A stretch of DNA of 64,000 nucleotides from Distichodus sexfasciatus (GCA_032718565.1 JAVGVS010000024.1:1806452-1870451); one strand, 5' to 3'. Counted from the stretch's first letter, positions 12,716 through 25,400 are shown. Notes: generated by a model from the letters alone, not told the origin. A program made the numbers and translations.

Positions 12716-13616
12716 CAACCCATCTAACAATGGTTAGCTGACAGGTAAATGTCTGACTGTCTTTCATTTTACAGCAATGGAAATAGGAAGTTGTTTTAAG
12801 AGGTTGGATTAGAATTGTGATCAGAAGATCCTTCTGAAGCATAAATAAGTAAAAAAAAACACGAGACTGATGTAAAGTATGCAAATTTGCTTATCTCACA
12901 AAGCATCAGAAACTATACAACTTCAAGTGTAAACTGGAGAACCATTTAGTAACGTAGCATCTGTCTAGCCACTAACCTTATCCTCAACCCCCACCTTATC
13001 ATCATTAGCCTCTGGATACAGATATCAAATAAGTAGCCTTTACGGTGGGCCATTAAACTGTCATTTGGGCAACTGTGCATGAAGAGCTTTCAGATAAGGA
13101 GCAGTGCTGATGCAGAACCCGAGTTTTTGAAATGTAGCCGCCCGCAATGGGCTTAAATCACATTCCGCACTAAAGCAGTCAGGGGTATCAATAAAGAGGA
13201 AGCCGTTGGGCCAGACATAGACTTTCAAAATGGTGGGAGGGAAAACGCCAACAAAATGGAGCAAAGTGGAGAGAGGTGCCGGCGTACTGTATATGATGGG
13301 GTTTGCTGTTAAGTTGCAGCTTGTGATTGTTTTAAATGATAAAAAGTAGAGGTGTAATGTTCACGTTTTGGGTTGAAGAAAAAATGGAGGAAATACACAC
13401 ACACACATAGATATGTGTGAAACATTTTTGTAGTGTCTTTTTAGCAGGATTTTTACTGGTGTTAATATGGTGGGGAGGTATGGGGCAGGTATAAAACACA
13501 AACAGGGTGTAACTGTCTTCCCAAATCGCGATCTAAGAATGTGAGGTTTGTGTCGCAGGTTTTTGAGCCGTTGCATCCTTAATAAATAGATAGGTAAGGC
13601 TTTGACATATATTCAT

Positions 13617-13636
13617 CACATCATCATCATCATCAT
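13617..13636 (+). repeat. (CAT)n microsatellite
   Basis: Six CAT/ATC units. Confidence 0.7.
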
Positions 13637-13653
13637 ACACAACAAACATTTCA

Positions 13654-14152
13654 ATTAAGGATGCATGATAATATCGGAATAATTCGGAATTATTCTAATA
13701 ATTCGGGCAAATCTAAGTATCGGACCGATACTTAGATTTTCCCGATATTTTCAGATATTTAAGGTAGCGCTTGTGCCCGTCCGGGGTGGGTTTTAATACG
13801 GCCCGCGCCTTCTGTCGTAAAATCTATGGTATTATTTCGTGCCACAATTCTGAGCACGCTATGGAACGTTCACAAGCGAAATCTTTTGTGTTTGCCTCAC
13901 TTAGCGAATGTGAGCTCGCACATGGGCTGTGTTCCGAGCCGCATACTACCACACTTAAGAGTATTTAAGAGTCATTTCCCACACCACATTGGCTGGGAAA
14001 TGACTTTTTCTGCACTACACTTTAAATTCTCTGCCCTCGTTCGACTTGCTTTCACAGTGAGCAAAATATTTCGTCTTAATGCGCACAAGTCTGCCTGTAC
14101 TCACGCTCGACTCACGCTCAATGAATAATTCCCTTATTGTGCATCCCTAATT
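13654..14152. mobile_element. hAT-like non-autonomous element, family A
   Basis: The ends AAGGATGCATGATAA and TTATTGTGCATCCCT are inverted. The interior has repeated ATATCGGA/CCGATA motifs and a segment (GGTAGCGCTTGTGCCCGTCC) shared with 42,243-42,901. Confidence 0.65.
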
Positions 14153-14280
14153 TTAATGTAAATCAAGCCTACCAAGCTCTATTCAAAAGTACTTTGATGA
14201 AATTATTTCCTTCAGTCTACTTTTACAGTATTTAGCAAACGCTCTTATGCAGATGGTCATCCACATCCTATTTACAGGGA

Positions 14281-14530
14281 GAGTTGATAGCGTAACGGTT
14301 AGGTCGTTCGCCCTGTTTTCGGAAGGTCGTCGGTTCGAATCCTAATACCAGTAAAGGTATCACTGAGGTACTCACGAGCAAGGTACCGTCCCCATGCACT
14401 GCTCTCCGGGTGCTGCCCTTGTTAGCTGCCCACTGCTCCTCCACGGATGGGTTCAAATGCAGAGGTCACATTTGGTTGTGGTGCACTGTGTGCTGAGCTG
14501 TGGTGTGTTCACAATGACAAATAATCACTT
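14281..14530 (+). mobile_element. tRNA-derived SINE, family 1
   Basis: A near full-length copy. Its head is GATAGCGTAACGGTTAGGTC with B-box GGTTCGAATCC, followed by the family body through GGTCACATTTGG to GTTCACAATGACAAATAATC. Confidence 0.8.
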
Positions 14531-14619
14531 ATTCAACTTGGGGTTAAGGGTCTTTTTTTTTTGGCCCAATGGTGGTGGTTCTGGTAGTGACCTGTGATTT
14601 TCCATTAGACCACCCCTTT

Positions 14620-15780
14620 AACCAAAGTCCAAAAAATAAAGGTAAACCTGAATATCAGTGGCATTTCGCTGACAATATAAATGCTACGACACGTCTACTC
14701 TTCCTCATACTTCCACCTCTTACCTCCGATCAAAGATCTATGGCTTTTTTGACCCTTAAAACGTGACAAATCATGTCCTAAAGGCCATATGTTTGGCGGT
14801 CTAAGTGAGAGCACAGATTTGTGATTTTGAGCTAATTCAAATGTAGGCCAGCAACTGGGCCCGCCACTTTTTGCACGTTCTTTATCACTTGGAAAGCCCA
14901 AAAAAATGGATACTCCTCCTCCGGTATGTGGATGCGAGATACAGAATATGAATAGCAAAGCCTTGCTGAATAAACTGCCTCGACTGACACAATCTGCGCC
15001 ATGTTGTGACCCGCTCCACATTTGTAAGAGCCATAGATTCGGGGAGGGGGGGGAGGCTCGCCGCCCTCCAAAAGCGCTCGCTGCCAATGCATTACATACA
15101 TCAGAACAGGGAGATAGCATCGGCTATAGCGCTCGCTCATGATGTGCTGCTTGTCAGCATAGTAGCGTCGCTCCGAAACAGCCTCCCACCGGTGAGCTTC
15201 TTTAAACACACTAAATCAGCCCCTCGAAAGAAATATATATATATTTTTTCACCGATAACCCCATTTCCAGCAAGCATTCATTGAAATGATATAATAAGTG
15301 ACACGGAAAGGGGCAGACGGCCGGGAAAAAAAGCAATTTGATAAATAAGGTATTTGCAAGTTCCTTTGTGGCCTGCCCTTTTATGACGGTCGGGAATTTA
15401 AGCGGCGGCGAAAAGGCCGAGTTAAATTGAATGCCAAAAAACTCTAAGCTTGTATGTCTAAAAAAGAAATTCAATTAAATGGGATTTTAGTGTTCTGAAT
15501 GCGTCGGGAGTCTTTGGCCGGCTGATAAGGGCTCCGCCAAGCTGAGACCACCTTTATGCCGGCGAACGATCTGTTCCCTCTAAACGTGTAATCCTTACTC
15601 AGAGCACAATATGGATAGCTGAAATATCAATGCACCCAGGATCCAATTTAAACACATCGAATCAACTGAGGGGGGACAGTTGAAGATGGACTTCCTGTGG
15701 CTTAGAGAAGGCCACACAAGATTTAGCGCTGTTCTCTGAAAAGAGGGGCTAAAGCTTTAATAATGGTCCGTGTTGCACTA
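14620..15780. promoter_or_regulatory. Candidate conserved noncoding block
   Basis: Overlapping open frames of up to 141 codons occur on both strands here but none resembles a protein. Repeat-free, with TCAATTAAATGGGATTTTAG and similar cores. Frames open on both strands in balanced-composition DNA are common in conserved elements. Confidence 0.3.
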
Positions 15781-15959
15781 GTGGCAAACAGTCTTTATTA
15801 TTAAACCTCAAAGAAAAGTTTCTTTGATTTTTTTTTTTTTATTGGGAAAATTTCAAAATGATACAAGTCTCTTCAAGATGTAGAAGAATTACCCAGACAC
15901 TGTCATTAAACACAAACACAGAAGCTCTGGAAGATAGCGGAACCACAAAAGAAGTGTTA

Positions 15960-16185
15960 AGTGACGCGAGTGATTATTTGTCATTGTGAACACACCACAG
16001 CACAGCACACGGAGCACCACAACAAAACGTGACCTCTGCATTTGACCCATCCGTGAAGGAGCAGCGGCCAGTTGATGGACAGCATCTGGGGAGCAATGCT
16101 TGGGGACGGTCCCTTGCTCATGACTGCCTCTGTGGTACCTTTACTGGTCGGAAATTCGAACCAGCCATCCTCCAATCACAGGGCG
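15960..16185 (-). mobile_element. tRNA-derived SINE, family 1
   Basis: An inverted copy from ATTATTTGTCATTGTGAACA to the head with CAGGGCGAAC. Its border touches the TIR element that follows at about 16,262. Confidence 0.75.
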
Positions 16186-16261
16186 AACTGAACTGAACAC
16201 TTGAAGATCTATTGACGAGTGATATCTATGGATATGCTTTGCGATATCTATAGATATCTAA

Positions 16262-16915
16262 ATATGTGATCCTCCACGGCAAAACCAGTCGCTTGTCGCA
16301 AGTTTTCAAAATTGAGTTATGTTTTCATGAAAGGGCATAAATCAAGCTTCAAAACGATACCTATATGAATGAATGGGACGACATATGACTGAGATATCAA
16401 CATTCAAAGGAGTCGGGTTTCTCCTGTCACGCCAAGTGAGAAACTGAGAAATCTGCCTTTGAAGTTGACTATCGCCGTAGCACTCACAGACGCTTGGTGC
16501 GGTCGCGGCTACGTTTGCATTTACGCTAGCCTACGCTGCCTTCACAGCCACACGGATAGCCTACCTGCGTTAGGTTAACTGAACTCGGGAGACGAAGATG
16601 GATTCCAGAGAAATATCTTCACGCTAGTCAACCAGTGGATTTACTGTAAATATTGAAGTAGAGCGGTCAAAACAGAAACTTTTAACATTCTGCTGGAATT
16701 GAATTCCTCACCTCAAGAAAGTCACGTTTTTAGGATGGAAAGGGTAAGTTTTTCAGTGAACATGATTCACAACAGTACAGTATAGACCTTCCACTGTTTC
16801 AAAACACTAAAAACAAAAAATCCAAAATTTTACCCCATGCAACATAAACACTCGTTTTTCTCAGAAACCTCTGTTGCGACAAGCGACTGGTTTTGCCGTG
16901 CAGAGTCACATATAT
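16262..16915. mobile_element. Non-autonomous DNA transposon with CACGGC termini
   Basis: Long terminal inverted repeats: CACGGCAAAACCAGTCGCTT at 16,275 is mirrored by AAGCGACTGGTTTTGCCGTG ending at 16,900. Partial mirroring (ATATGTGA/TCACATAT) extends outward. There is no transposase frame. I do not recognise the superfamily. Confidence 0.7.
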
Positions 16916-16994
16916 AACTATTATATACTACAGAATATATACTTTATATATCTAACTGTAGAGGGGGGTCGCTGGATCAAGCCCCAGACCGGTA

Positions 16995-17525
16995 GGGGCC
17001 TGTGTCCACCACTGCGTTTTTTTCACTGAGCCTCACTTCTAGAGCGTTTTCTCGGCACTGCTCTCTCGCGTTGTTGCTAAGTTACGAAAAGCACTGTCGG
17101 GCACTTCCGTTTTGATTCTTTCATTGATCGCTAGTTCAGCCAACAAGACGGAGAGAAATCGCATCGTATCGTTAGTGGCAGCGTTTGAAATAGATTCTCA
17201 CATCTTCGAGGCGAGTCCGGATTCATGAAATGTTCTCCAGCTGCTCCAGATACACCGCCGCCGCCAGTTCTTGACAGTGTATGCTCCGCCCCTTCCTTGA
17301 TTATGATTGGCTAGCGAGAGAGAAGTGACATTGACAAGCGCAGCGTTGTTCCAAAAGTGGAACGGATTTCAACTTGAAGCGCTCTGAGCACTGCGTCAGA
17401 AAAACGGCTCCACTGGCGATTTGTCCCGCTGAAGGCGCTTAGCGCGCTGAACGCTGAAGCTCATAGGATTTGTATTAAAAATAGGTGCTGCCAGCGGAAA
17501 AAACGTGTTTGGTCAACACAGGCCC
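16995..17525. mobile_element. Non-autonomous TIR element inserted into a SINE
   Basis: The termini GGGGCCTGTGTCCACC and its imperfect mirror GGTCAACACAGGCCC are flanked by TA on both sides. The flanks, 16,961-16,994 and 17,526-17,700, are the two halves of one family-1 SINE. There is no coding frame. Confidence 0.72.
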
Positions 17526-17700
17526 TAAAAAAGGTACCACTGAGGTACTCATGAGCAAGGTACCATCCCTAAGCACTGCTCCCTAGGGGGTGCCATAGGT
17601 GCCCACTGCTCCATCACGGATGGGTCAAATGCAGAGGTCACATTTCGTTGTGGTGCACAGTGTGCTGTATGACAAATAATCATCCACTTAAATTGTTGGA
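17526..17700 (+). mobile_element. SINE family 1, 3' half split by a TIR element
   Basis: It resumes at AAAGGTACCACTGAGGTACT and runs to the AATAATCATC tail. Its 5' part is at 16,961-16,994 (GTCGCTGGATCAAGCCCCAG, then ACCGGTA). Confidence 0.75.
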
Positions 17701-18359
17701 ATTAAATATTACATTTAGTTTATTTAGTGAATACCAGGAAATTACCATTTCTATAAGCAATCAATCACACTACTAATGTGTATAAACATAAACCTAAGTA
17801 AGAATCAAATTTAGAGAATCTCTAAAGCTTTCATCAAACGTCAGACACAATCAAACTGGGACTTCAATTAATCACTAACCGTGTTAACATAAAATATTGC
17901 AACTTAAATCGCAAATCTCGCTTCATAAACAGCATCACGAACGATATCATCTCCATAGCAGTGACATCATTATAAACTTCAAGAAGGAAACACAAATTCA
18001 GGACACAAAGACAATAAAAAGGGGATCTAAAAGCCAGTATAATTGCTCCAATAACGGAGTTTATGGAGAGTGTCCACCCTTTAACTGAGTAATAAAGCTA
18101 AAAGGGGACTGTAAAATCAAGCCTGTGTGGAATCAGAGATCGGAGGCGAGAAAATTACGCATGAAGAAGTGGGAGAAAAAAGCTGGAACCAGATAAGGTT
18201 GTGGCCCAGGACACAAATTTGTACTACGGGGTGTAAAGTGTAAAGAGTTCTTCTCCACTCAAAAACATTAGAAAATGAGCTTAACGCCATCTGAAAAGAA
18301 AAGCAATCCTTTTACAGCTGTAATTTAAGAAAAAAAAAGCTCTGTAGACCTTTAAATTA

Positions 18360-18800
18360 ACCATTTCACATGAGTAATTGAATGTCTAAGATTAGGGTTA
18401 ATTAATTAATTATAGTAGGACACACACAATGAGCAGTCATTAATGTTGCTAAGCTGTTGGGAGGTTGATTTAGAGCATAAATGTTTTAACTACATATGTG
18501 GCAACTTATTATACGGCCGCACTCCACAATCCCAAATAATTAATTAAAGAAAGCCTATTAAATTACTTGCTTCATTATGTATTTTAGCCACTTTGGTGGG
18601 CACCGCGGAGGGCTTCTCCTCCACCTTTTTAGCGAGCCGGATTTAAGTGCCTATTTGAAATCAATTTCTCTAATAATGATCCTAATGAGCTCATCAATTA
18701 AGGCTGCCATAATGGGATGTTAGTGTGTGGTTGCAGTTATCACTTTAACTCTGCCACTAATTTCCATGCTTCATCTATCAAAAGGCGATTGGCTAATATT
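18360..18800. promoter_or_regulatory. Candidate conserved noncoding element
   Basis: GTTAATTAATTAATTATAG, AATAATTAATTAAAG, ATCAATTAAGGCTGCCATAA and AAGGCGATTGGCTAAT occur within about 400 bases, with no repeats. Confidence 0.4.
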
Positions 18801-19104
18801 GTGTTGCTTCTGCTGGGGGTGATAGGGAGATGGCGAGGGGTGAGACGAGAGTGAAGCAAATCCTTGCCTTGCCTTCAGGAGAAGAGGTTATTAGAGACAG
18901 TTTGGGAGATTTGCGTGTGTACGCAGAAAAATCCATGTTTGTAAGAAGAGTCAATTCTCGACTTTTGAAAATATCTAGCATCTTTGTACGCACATGCTCC
19001 TCTATGAATCTTAACGTATATTAGGGTTTGGCAATTGATCAATAATTAATCAAAACCAACTCTCAGAACTAGGGGTGGGCGATATATTGAAGATATTCGA
19101 TATA

Positions 19105-19648
19105 CAGTACTGTGCAAAAGTTTTAGGCAGGTGTGAAAAAATGCTGTAAACAAAGAATGCTTTCAAAAATATAAATAATGATTGTTTATTTTTATCAATT
19201 TACAAAATGCAAAGTGAGCGAACAAAAGAAAAATCTAAATCAAATCAATATTTGGTGTAACTACCTTTTGCCTTCAAACCAGCATCAATTCTTATAGGTA
19301 CACTTGCACAAAGTCAGGGATTTTGTAGGATTATAGTCATTATATTATTTCATAGTCATTATATTATTTTGTAGGATTATAGGATTATAGATCTGTGGTT
19401 AGTTCTCCAAGATGTTTGGAACAACCTACCAGCCGAGTTCCTTCAAAAACTGTGTGCAAGTGTACCTAGAAGAATTGATGCTGTTTTGAAGGCAAAGGTT
19501 GTTCACACCAAATATTGATTTGATTTAGATTTCTCTTTTGCTCATTCACTGCATTTTGTTGATTGATGAACATAAATGATTAACACTTCCATTTTTGAAA
19601 GCATTCTTTGTTTACAGCATTTTTGCCTAAAACTTTTGCACAGTACTG
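19105..19648. mobile_element. Tc1/mariner-like MITE, copy 1
   Basis: CAGTACTGTGCAAAAGTTTT is mirrored by AAAACTTTTGCACAGTACTG. The inverted repeats extend for roughly 200 bases, and the element is flanked by TA on both sides, the Tc1/mariner target. There is no transposase frame. Confidence 0.8.
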
Positions 19649-19689
19649 TATCTCGGCTTGTTCCACATGTGATGTAGTAAATGAGTGGT

Positions 19690-19955
19690 TTTTATCCAAC
19701 TTATAGACTGATCCTTAGATTTCAGTTCAGTAAACAGTTTTAGATTCACGAGGAATGGGGAAGATGATGCCTGGATGTTGTGGGTAAACGTAGGTGTAAC
19801 AAGAGGTCCTGAGTTGCACTTGGAGTTGGACGGTCATCCCAAAAACAGCTCTCCAATAACCGCAAATATTTCCAAGATCCAATGCAAACCCTAAAGTGTA
19901 ATATTCCGTTTGGACAGATTTCGATGGCAAAAATGATCATTATCTAAAATGATCA
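19690..19955. repeat. Dispersed repeat, copy 1 of a pair
   Basis: Shares ATTCACGAGGAATGGGGAAG-type sequence, GATGATGCCTGGATGTTGT and GTAAACGTAGGTGTAACAAG with 21,060-21,345 in the same orientation. Confidence 0.65.
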
Positions 19956-20445
19956 ATTATGCATCCATCCATCATCCATCACCCCCCACCCCCCGAAATG
20001 TAGTTCTCTCCCAGAAAGAGAGAAAATATTGAGATAAATATTGTGTATCGCGATATAGTTTAAAAATATTGTTATTTTTCGTCCAGCCCTAGACTGAACC
20101 CCCAATCAACGGAAATTTGGGTTATTTTTTAAATTGTGCACTGCCCCCTTAAAAAACATACATTGTGCTGTCATGTGACTCCACCCTGTCCAGTCTTCAT
20201 CTACATCAGTTAGTTTTCCTCTTATCTAAGCTTTCATTACATAACATTTCCCTGCTTTCAGAGCTGAGCATATTTACAGCACAAACCTTGTCGGTGAACT
20301 AGGACGGTAAACAAGGAAATGAAAACCCTGCGAAACAATCGTTCAGGTAAAATGTTAAATGAATCGTGATATGAATTTGAGGTGATATCGCCCACCCTTA
20401 GCGTATGCTGTATGTGAATGAATGGATACCATTCGTACGAGGCAG

Positions 20446-20483
<38 letters not shown>

Positions 20484-20484
20484 T
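20446..20484 (+). repeat. (CT)n(CA)n compound microsatellite
   Basis: A CT run passes directly into a CA run of about 11 units. Confidence 0.85.
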
Positions 20485-21059
20485 ATTCGAAACTGCTTAT
20501 GCAAATGAGTCGGATAATGGATTTCAACATCTCAGCCTTATTTACATAAGTAAGCTTTTCAATGGCCGTTCCACATCAGGGATCCCATTATTTGCCTTCT
20601 TTCAGGGACGTTTATGAGCTTTGCCCTCTCCTCTGACCCTCACCGCACACACACACACACTCCCGCTCCCCAAAGCGTCAGGCTGTAATGGCAATATCAG
20701 GCGCGTACTTCTAATGCGAACTGTAATGTATGCACTGGTTAACCGCCAAGAGTGATCTCTCAAACGCTAGCGCGCGCTCTTAAACGGGGGTGTTGGTTTA
20801 ACCCTGGGGTTGTGGGGCGGGGGCTTCCCTACAGGGGCTCTCCAATCTGTTCAAATGTACCTCCAGGTCAGAAGACACACAGCAAACCATAACACTTGCA
20901 TAACAAAAGCACCGGTTGTATGAAGGTCTGCACATACTGACTTACAAGATGTCATGTCCACAGGGGGGCTTATTATATTCATGGAACATCTACTCGGTAA
21001 TGCGTTGTGGGAAAACGTGTTCCTACTGAGTTATAATCCATGTGGAAAACTCAACTCAT

Positions 21060-21345
21060 AGCCTGATCCTTAGGTTTCAGTTGTATTTAGTGAACAGTGT
21101 TAGACTCACGAGGAATGGGGAAGATGATGCCTGGATGTTGTAGGTAAACGTAGGTGTAACAAGAGGCCCTGAGTTGCACTTGGCGTGGGACTGTCATCCC
21201 AAAAACCGGACTCCAATAGTCACCAATATTTTCAAGGTCCAAATCTTGCGTCTGCGTATTATTAAGCACTTCTTTTGGGTGCAGGATTAAATTAAAACCC
21301 TAAAAGTGTAATAATCAGTTTTATGCAGATTTCGACGGCAAAAAT
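21060..21345. repeat. Dispersed repeat, copy 2 of a pair
   Basis: The direct copy of 19,690-19,955, carrying an extra insert of about 50 bases near 21,245-21,295. Confidence 0.65.
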
Positions 21346-21359
21346 TAGCCGTGACACCT

Positions 21360-21640
21360 AAGCGAGATTAATTGACTCGGGGCTGGGTGTGATTAATTGA
21401 TTTATCACATATTTTAAAGGAGTCATTTATTATTTCATGCTAAACTTGCGAGGCGCCGGCTTTGCACATACTCAGAGGGAGCAAAAGAGGTCACCAGAGG
21501 CTAAACGAGCTCGATAAAGGGAATCGCTGCTCCAATTACCCACTAGTTTGGAAAGCAGCAAACGTCAAATTGGTGAGAGTAAAAAAACCTTTAAACTGTT
21601 TTAGTTTACCTGCAGACTTGATCATTTCAGTGAACAACGA
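21360..21640. promoter_or_regulatory. Candidate conserved noncoding element
   Basis: GATTAATTGACTCGGG, GTGATTAATTGATTTATC and CTCCAATTACCC in a repeat-free segment between dispersed repeats. Confidence 0.33.
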
Positions 21641-22329
21641 TGGTCCTTTTTTTAAGTGCGAACTGTGATGAGAAAAACCCGCACTCAAGTTCATCATTAT
21701 TAAAGCAAGTGTGGTAGATCAAATAAATTTGTCATAGAATTATGGCCTCGCCACAGATTACTACAGATGGTCCCCAAGATATGATGGTTCGACTGATTTT
21801 TAATCTTATGACGACACTAGTTGTATAATAAAACTGAAGGTTCACACGGCAGGCAGACGGAGCAGCATATGGGGTACAGTTGTCTTGTTGTGTATTTTTG
21901 TCAAAACCCAATTTTAGTGAAAAAAGCGTGTCTTCCAAACACCCAAGTGTGTCTCCTCCTGGTAGCCATGTCTCGACTTACGATATTGTGAAGTATGGAG
22001 GGGTCATTGGAAGCGCGAACGCATCTCCATCGCGAGTCAGGGACTACCTGTATATTTCACCAAACTGCTATTTAATTTTAAGGCTCACCAATATAACATT
22101 ACATAACATAATTAACTTTTCTATGCAAGAGCGTTGGCTAAAATTTCATAGAATAAAATGAAGTAAAAATGAAGATGAAAGTGATATGAAATAATATATA
22201 AAAAAATATGTTGACTATTTGCAAACTACACGCTTCAATATGTAGGAAAGAAACTACGTGCGAGATGCTAGTGAACAAAACGGGGCCACAGCAGGGGCTG
22301 TACATCAGTGAAGCTATAATGAAATGCAA

Positions 22330-22860
22330 AACCCCGCCTGGCTAACAATTGGAGGCCTGTGTAGCAGCTTAGCCTGTTGGTCCAAGGCTATTCGTCATAA
22401 TCAGCGACACTTTTCTCATTAGTAAAAAGCCATTAGTGCTCGACTTTATCAGTCACCGAGCGTTATCGCTGCAGCGGCAGCAATCCTTGCATGCAGTACC
22501 AGGGATGGAAGGTGTCCCCATGCCTTAATAAGACTACCGTTTCAGAAGTCCGCGGTCAGGTGTCGCTTAGCGCCGGAGTTAGTGGCGTTAAGCCGACCAC
22601 CGCCGCCACATTTAAGCCACCGAGGGAAGTCGGCTTCCTAATGGACGCTATCAGGCGCGGGAGCCGCGCTCCGTTCCTCGCCATTCCTCTTTGGCCCTCT
22701 TTTCTGTGTTTAGTATGTAGCGGGCCCAAGCACAGGAGTTCTGAATGAGGCCATTGTTAGGCTGTCAAAAAGACAAGTGAGGTCCCACTACGGCACTTTT
22801 GGGACGATGCCTCATAAGTGCCTCAGAGGTTCACACCGTGATTAGATCTGACAGCATAAT
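22330..22860. promoter_or_regulatory. Candidate conserved noncoding element
   Basis: Repeat-free and GC-balanced, with TCATTAGTAAAAAGCCATTA. The 85-codon frame inside has no family resemblance. Confidence 0.3.
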
Positions 22861-23192
22861 TTCTCCAAGTTCTGAGTGAAACGGAGGGGTGATAATATAT
22901 CTGATTTTTTTTTTTTTCATCGACTGCTGCAACGAATCTTGGAATAGAATCCAAAATTAGCATAATCGAAAGCTTCCACCTCATATGGAGTTTTTACCAC
23001 AACAGTAGCATTTTGTGACCGGGTACAACTCCAGTGCAATCAGTCAAATGTTTAAGAACAGTGTAAGTGGACGTGACGTTAAAAACGTTTATAACCAGTG
23101 GATCTAACCATGCATAAAAAACTGAGTTTAGATTTTTGAGTTCCTTATAAAAGAAAGGAGCGCAACACAATTCCCAATTTTCCTGTCGACCA

Positions 23193-23740
23193 TATGGGTG
23201 TCGAAATGAATCGCATAATTGATGCATCGTGATGCAGAGGTGACTGATTCTGCACTGATGCCGTGGCAGACCATCGTCTAACGGAGGTTTTCCCCTAGTG
23301 GTCCGCGGTGGAACTGTATGCAGTTCCGTTTCACTAATGAAATAACTTTTAAAATGATACATTTTTTCACTTTTCAAAACATTTCCAGATGATTTGGGTA
23401 TCTTTATGAATAATGAACTTATTGTAAATATCTAAAAAGTAATACAAAAAATACTGCTTAGTCTGAGTGGTGGTCTCTGGGACAGAAACAGTTGAAAGCC
23501 CCTGAATTATGTCATAATGACGTTGCTTGGTGATTTTCTGCCTACGGCATAAAAATTCTAGCTAAAAAGAACATCACCGCAGTAAGTAGGGCTGCACAAT
23601 CTGCGTGCAATGTGATGTAATGTAGAAAAATTGATGTGCTACATCGTGATGCATCGAGATATCGTGTCGAATCGAAGCGAAACGTTTACCTAATAATCGC
23701 AATGGAATCGAATCGTGAGACCAGTAGAAAAACTCCAACT
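23193..23740. mobile_element. Partial copy of the repeat inside 34,622-35,375
   Basis: It shares GAAATGAATCGCATAA, AGTCTGAGTGGTGGTC, AATGACGTTGCTTGGTGATT and GCAATGTGATG-AATGTAGAA with the other copy, in the same orientation. No clear terminal repeats of its own are visible. Confidence 0.5.
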
Positions 23741-23819
23741 TCACCTCTCCTTCTCCTTCCAAACCCATTTCTCGAAAGCCAGCACAATTGGAAGTAGCTA
23801 GGTAGGACCTGCACTATTT

Positions 23820-25400
23820 CACACCATGATTATGACACATGCACTCAAGCACTCGAGCAGGCAGAGGTCATTATGGCACGGCCGACCAGTTTGTAGGCAT
23901 GTAATTAATACTGTAGCGCTAACATTTCACCGGCCGCGGTGCTGAGTGAGTTAATCACAGGGGGCCAGGCCTCTGAAACGACTCTCGGCTTTTACGAATG
24001 GCTCTCCATCTCCTCTCTTAATCTGTATTTTACGAGTGAGAAACTTTGCATTATGCAAATCGGTGGATGGGAACAGGTGACATTTCGACGGCGAACAAGA
24101 GCAACGGCCCAGTTTGGTCTGAGACGCTGATTTAGACATTAGTATCTGTCAGCGCTGAGTGCCCGAGCCTTGATCTGCATAGCAGGAAAAAATCTCATTT
24201 AATCTGCCCGTTTTAAGGTGGAATTTTAATGTTTGGTGGAAATGTGTGTGTGGATACAGGCTGGGTGTACATGTTTATATGAAAGTGCATACAGGACAAG
24301 GCACAGAGACCTTCAAAGAAATTCGTGCTTATTTTTGTCAACCCTTATTAATCACAACAGAGAAATGGATAATGTCAAATTAAATAAAACATATTATCAA
24401 TAAAGCAGAAATAAAAATGTTATTACGTGATATTAAAGCCCAAACAGAACTTTTCTAATCTGATAAAATAATTTAATTCTACAACACGTGGTAAATACAT
24501 TTTTTCCACCTTTTAAGCTTCTCTGGGACCAAAAATCTGCCGTCAAACATTAAAAGAGACTTGTGTGGAGTATTCCATTTTTGTAGCGACACATGTGCAA
24601 GATGTGTGTGGGGCTGGCTGTCTAGTTCCACCTTAAATGGGAAGCGTCAGCCTAAGCTTGGGTGCTCCTGGCTAATGTTTGCGTCCAATAAAGAACAAAT
24701 CAGCGGCCAACTTGGCCCATCTTATCATGCAGTCAAAAGCGATGATCAAAGAAGTCATAAAGATCCCATTTAATCTTTTGCCTATCTATCACCCTGATGT
24801 CTTCATCCTCTTTGTGCAGCCGTAATATCAGGCCATTATGAAAGCAAAATAGATCTGGCGTGCATACAAGGCGAATGAAGTGCTCACTTTGATGTGACAG
24901 TGGGATCGGCCAAAAGCGGTAATCTGCCGGAATAAAAAAGATCTCAATTATTCGGCCGGCGTAATGTGGGAAAGCAGCTCGGAGCACGCACATCTGCTTT
25001 CATATATTGTGACACGCGCTGATAAAACATCCTTGCCAATTTACACTCTCTCTGCTTGACTAATCTCCAACAGCTCTCATAACCTCTAATCACTCCATCA
25101 GCCGAGGGGAGGTGAGAGAGAGAGAGAGGGAGAGAGAAGGCAGTTGAACTCGAAATGAGAGGGAGATTGGAGGACTGTCCTAAATCCAAATTACATTTGT
25201 AAATGAGCCATGCTTCAGTATTTCATGAGCATTAGGATTCTTTTTTATATTGAGCTTTGAAAATACAATGGGATATTACAAGGCCCAAGTGTGCAGGACG
25301 TAACACGCAGCCCAGGAGAGTTACAACTGAAAGAGGCAAAGGGATCTCTTCTTATTAAGCCAGTGGCCTGTACATGGAGATTATTATTGCTATTCCGTTA
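23820..25400. promoter_or_regulatory. Candidate conserved noncoding blocks
   Basis: Two or three repeat-free stretches with ATGTAATTAATACTG, GCATTATGCAAATCGG (octamer-like ATGCAAAT) and TCTCAATTATTCGGCCGG. A short GA-rich run lies near 25,115. Confidence 0.33.

Larger units (their letters stand above)
19071..20400. mobile_element. hAT-like element split by a Tc1-like MITE
   Basis: AGGGGTGGGCGATAT at the left is mirrored by GATATCGCCCACCCTT at the right. A Tc1-like element is nested at 19,105-19,648. An internal alternative end (GTCCAGCCCTAG, 20,081-20,092) suggests that two related units may be fused. Confidence 0.5.

Noticed and set aside
14281..14360. tRNA-like sequence with intact B-box
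   Set aside because: It is the head of a SINE with the family body attached, not a tRNA gene. The same holds at 12,312 and 36,136.
14695..15209. Overlapping open frames of 125 and 141 codons on the minus strand
   Set aside because: Different frames overlap on both strands, the residue composition is odd, and there is no splice context or family resemblance.
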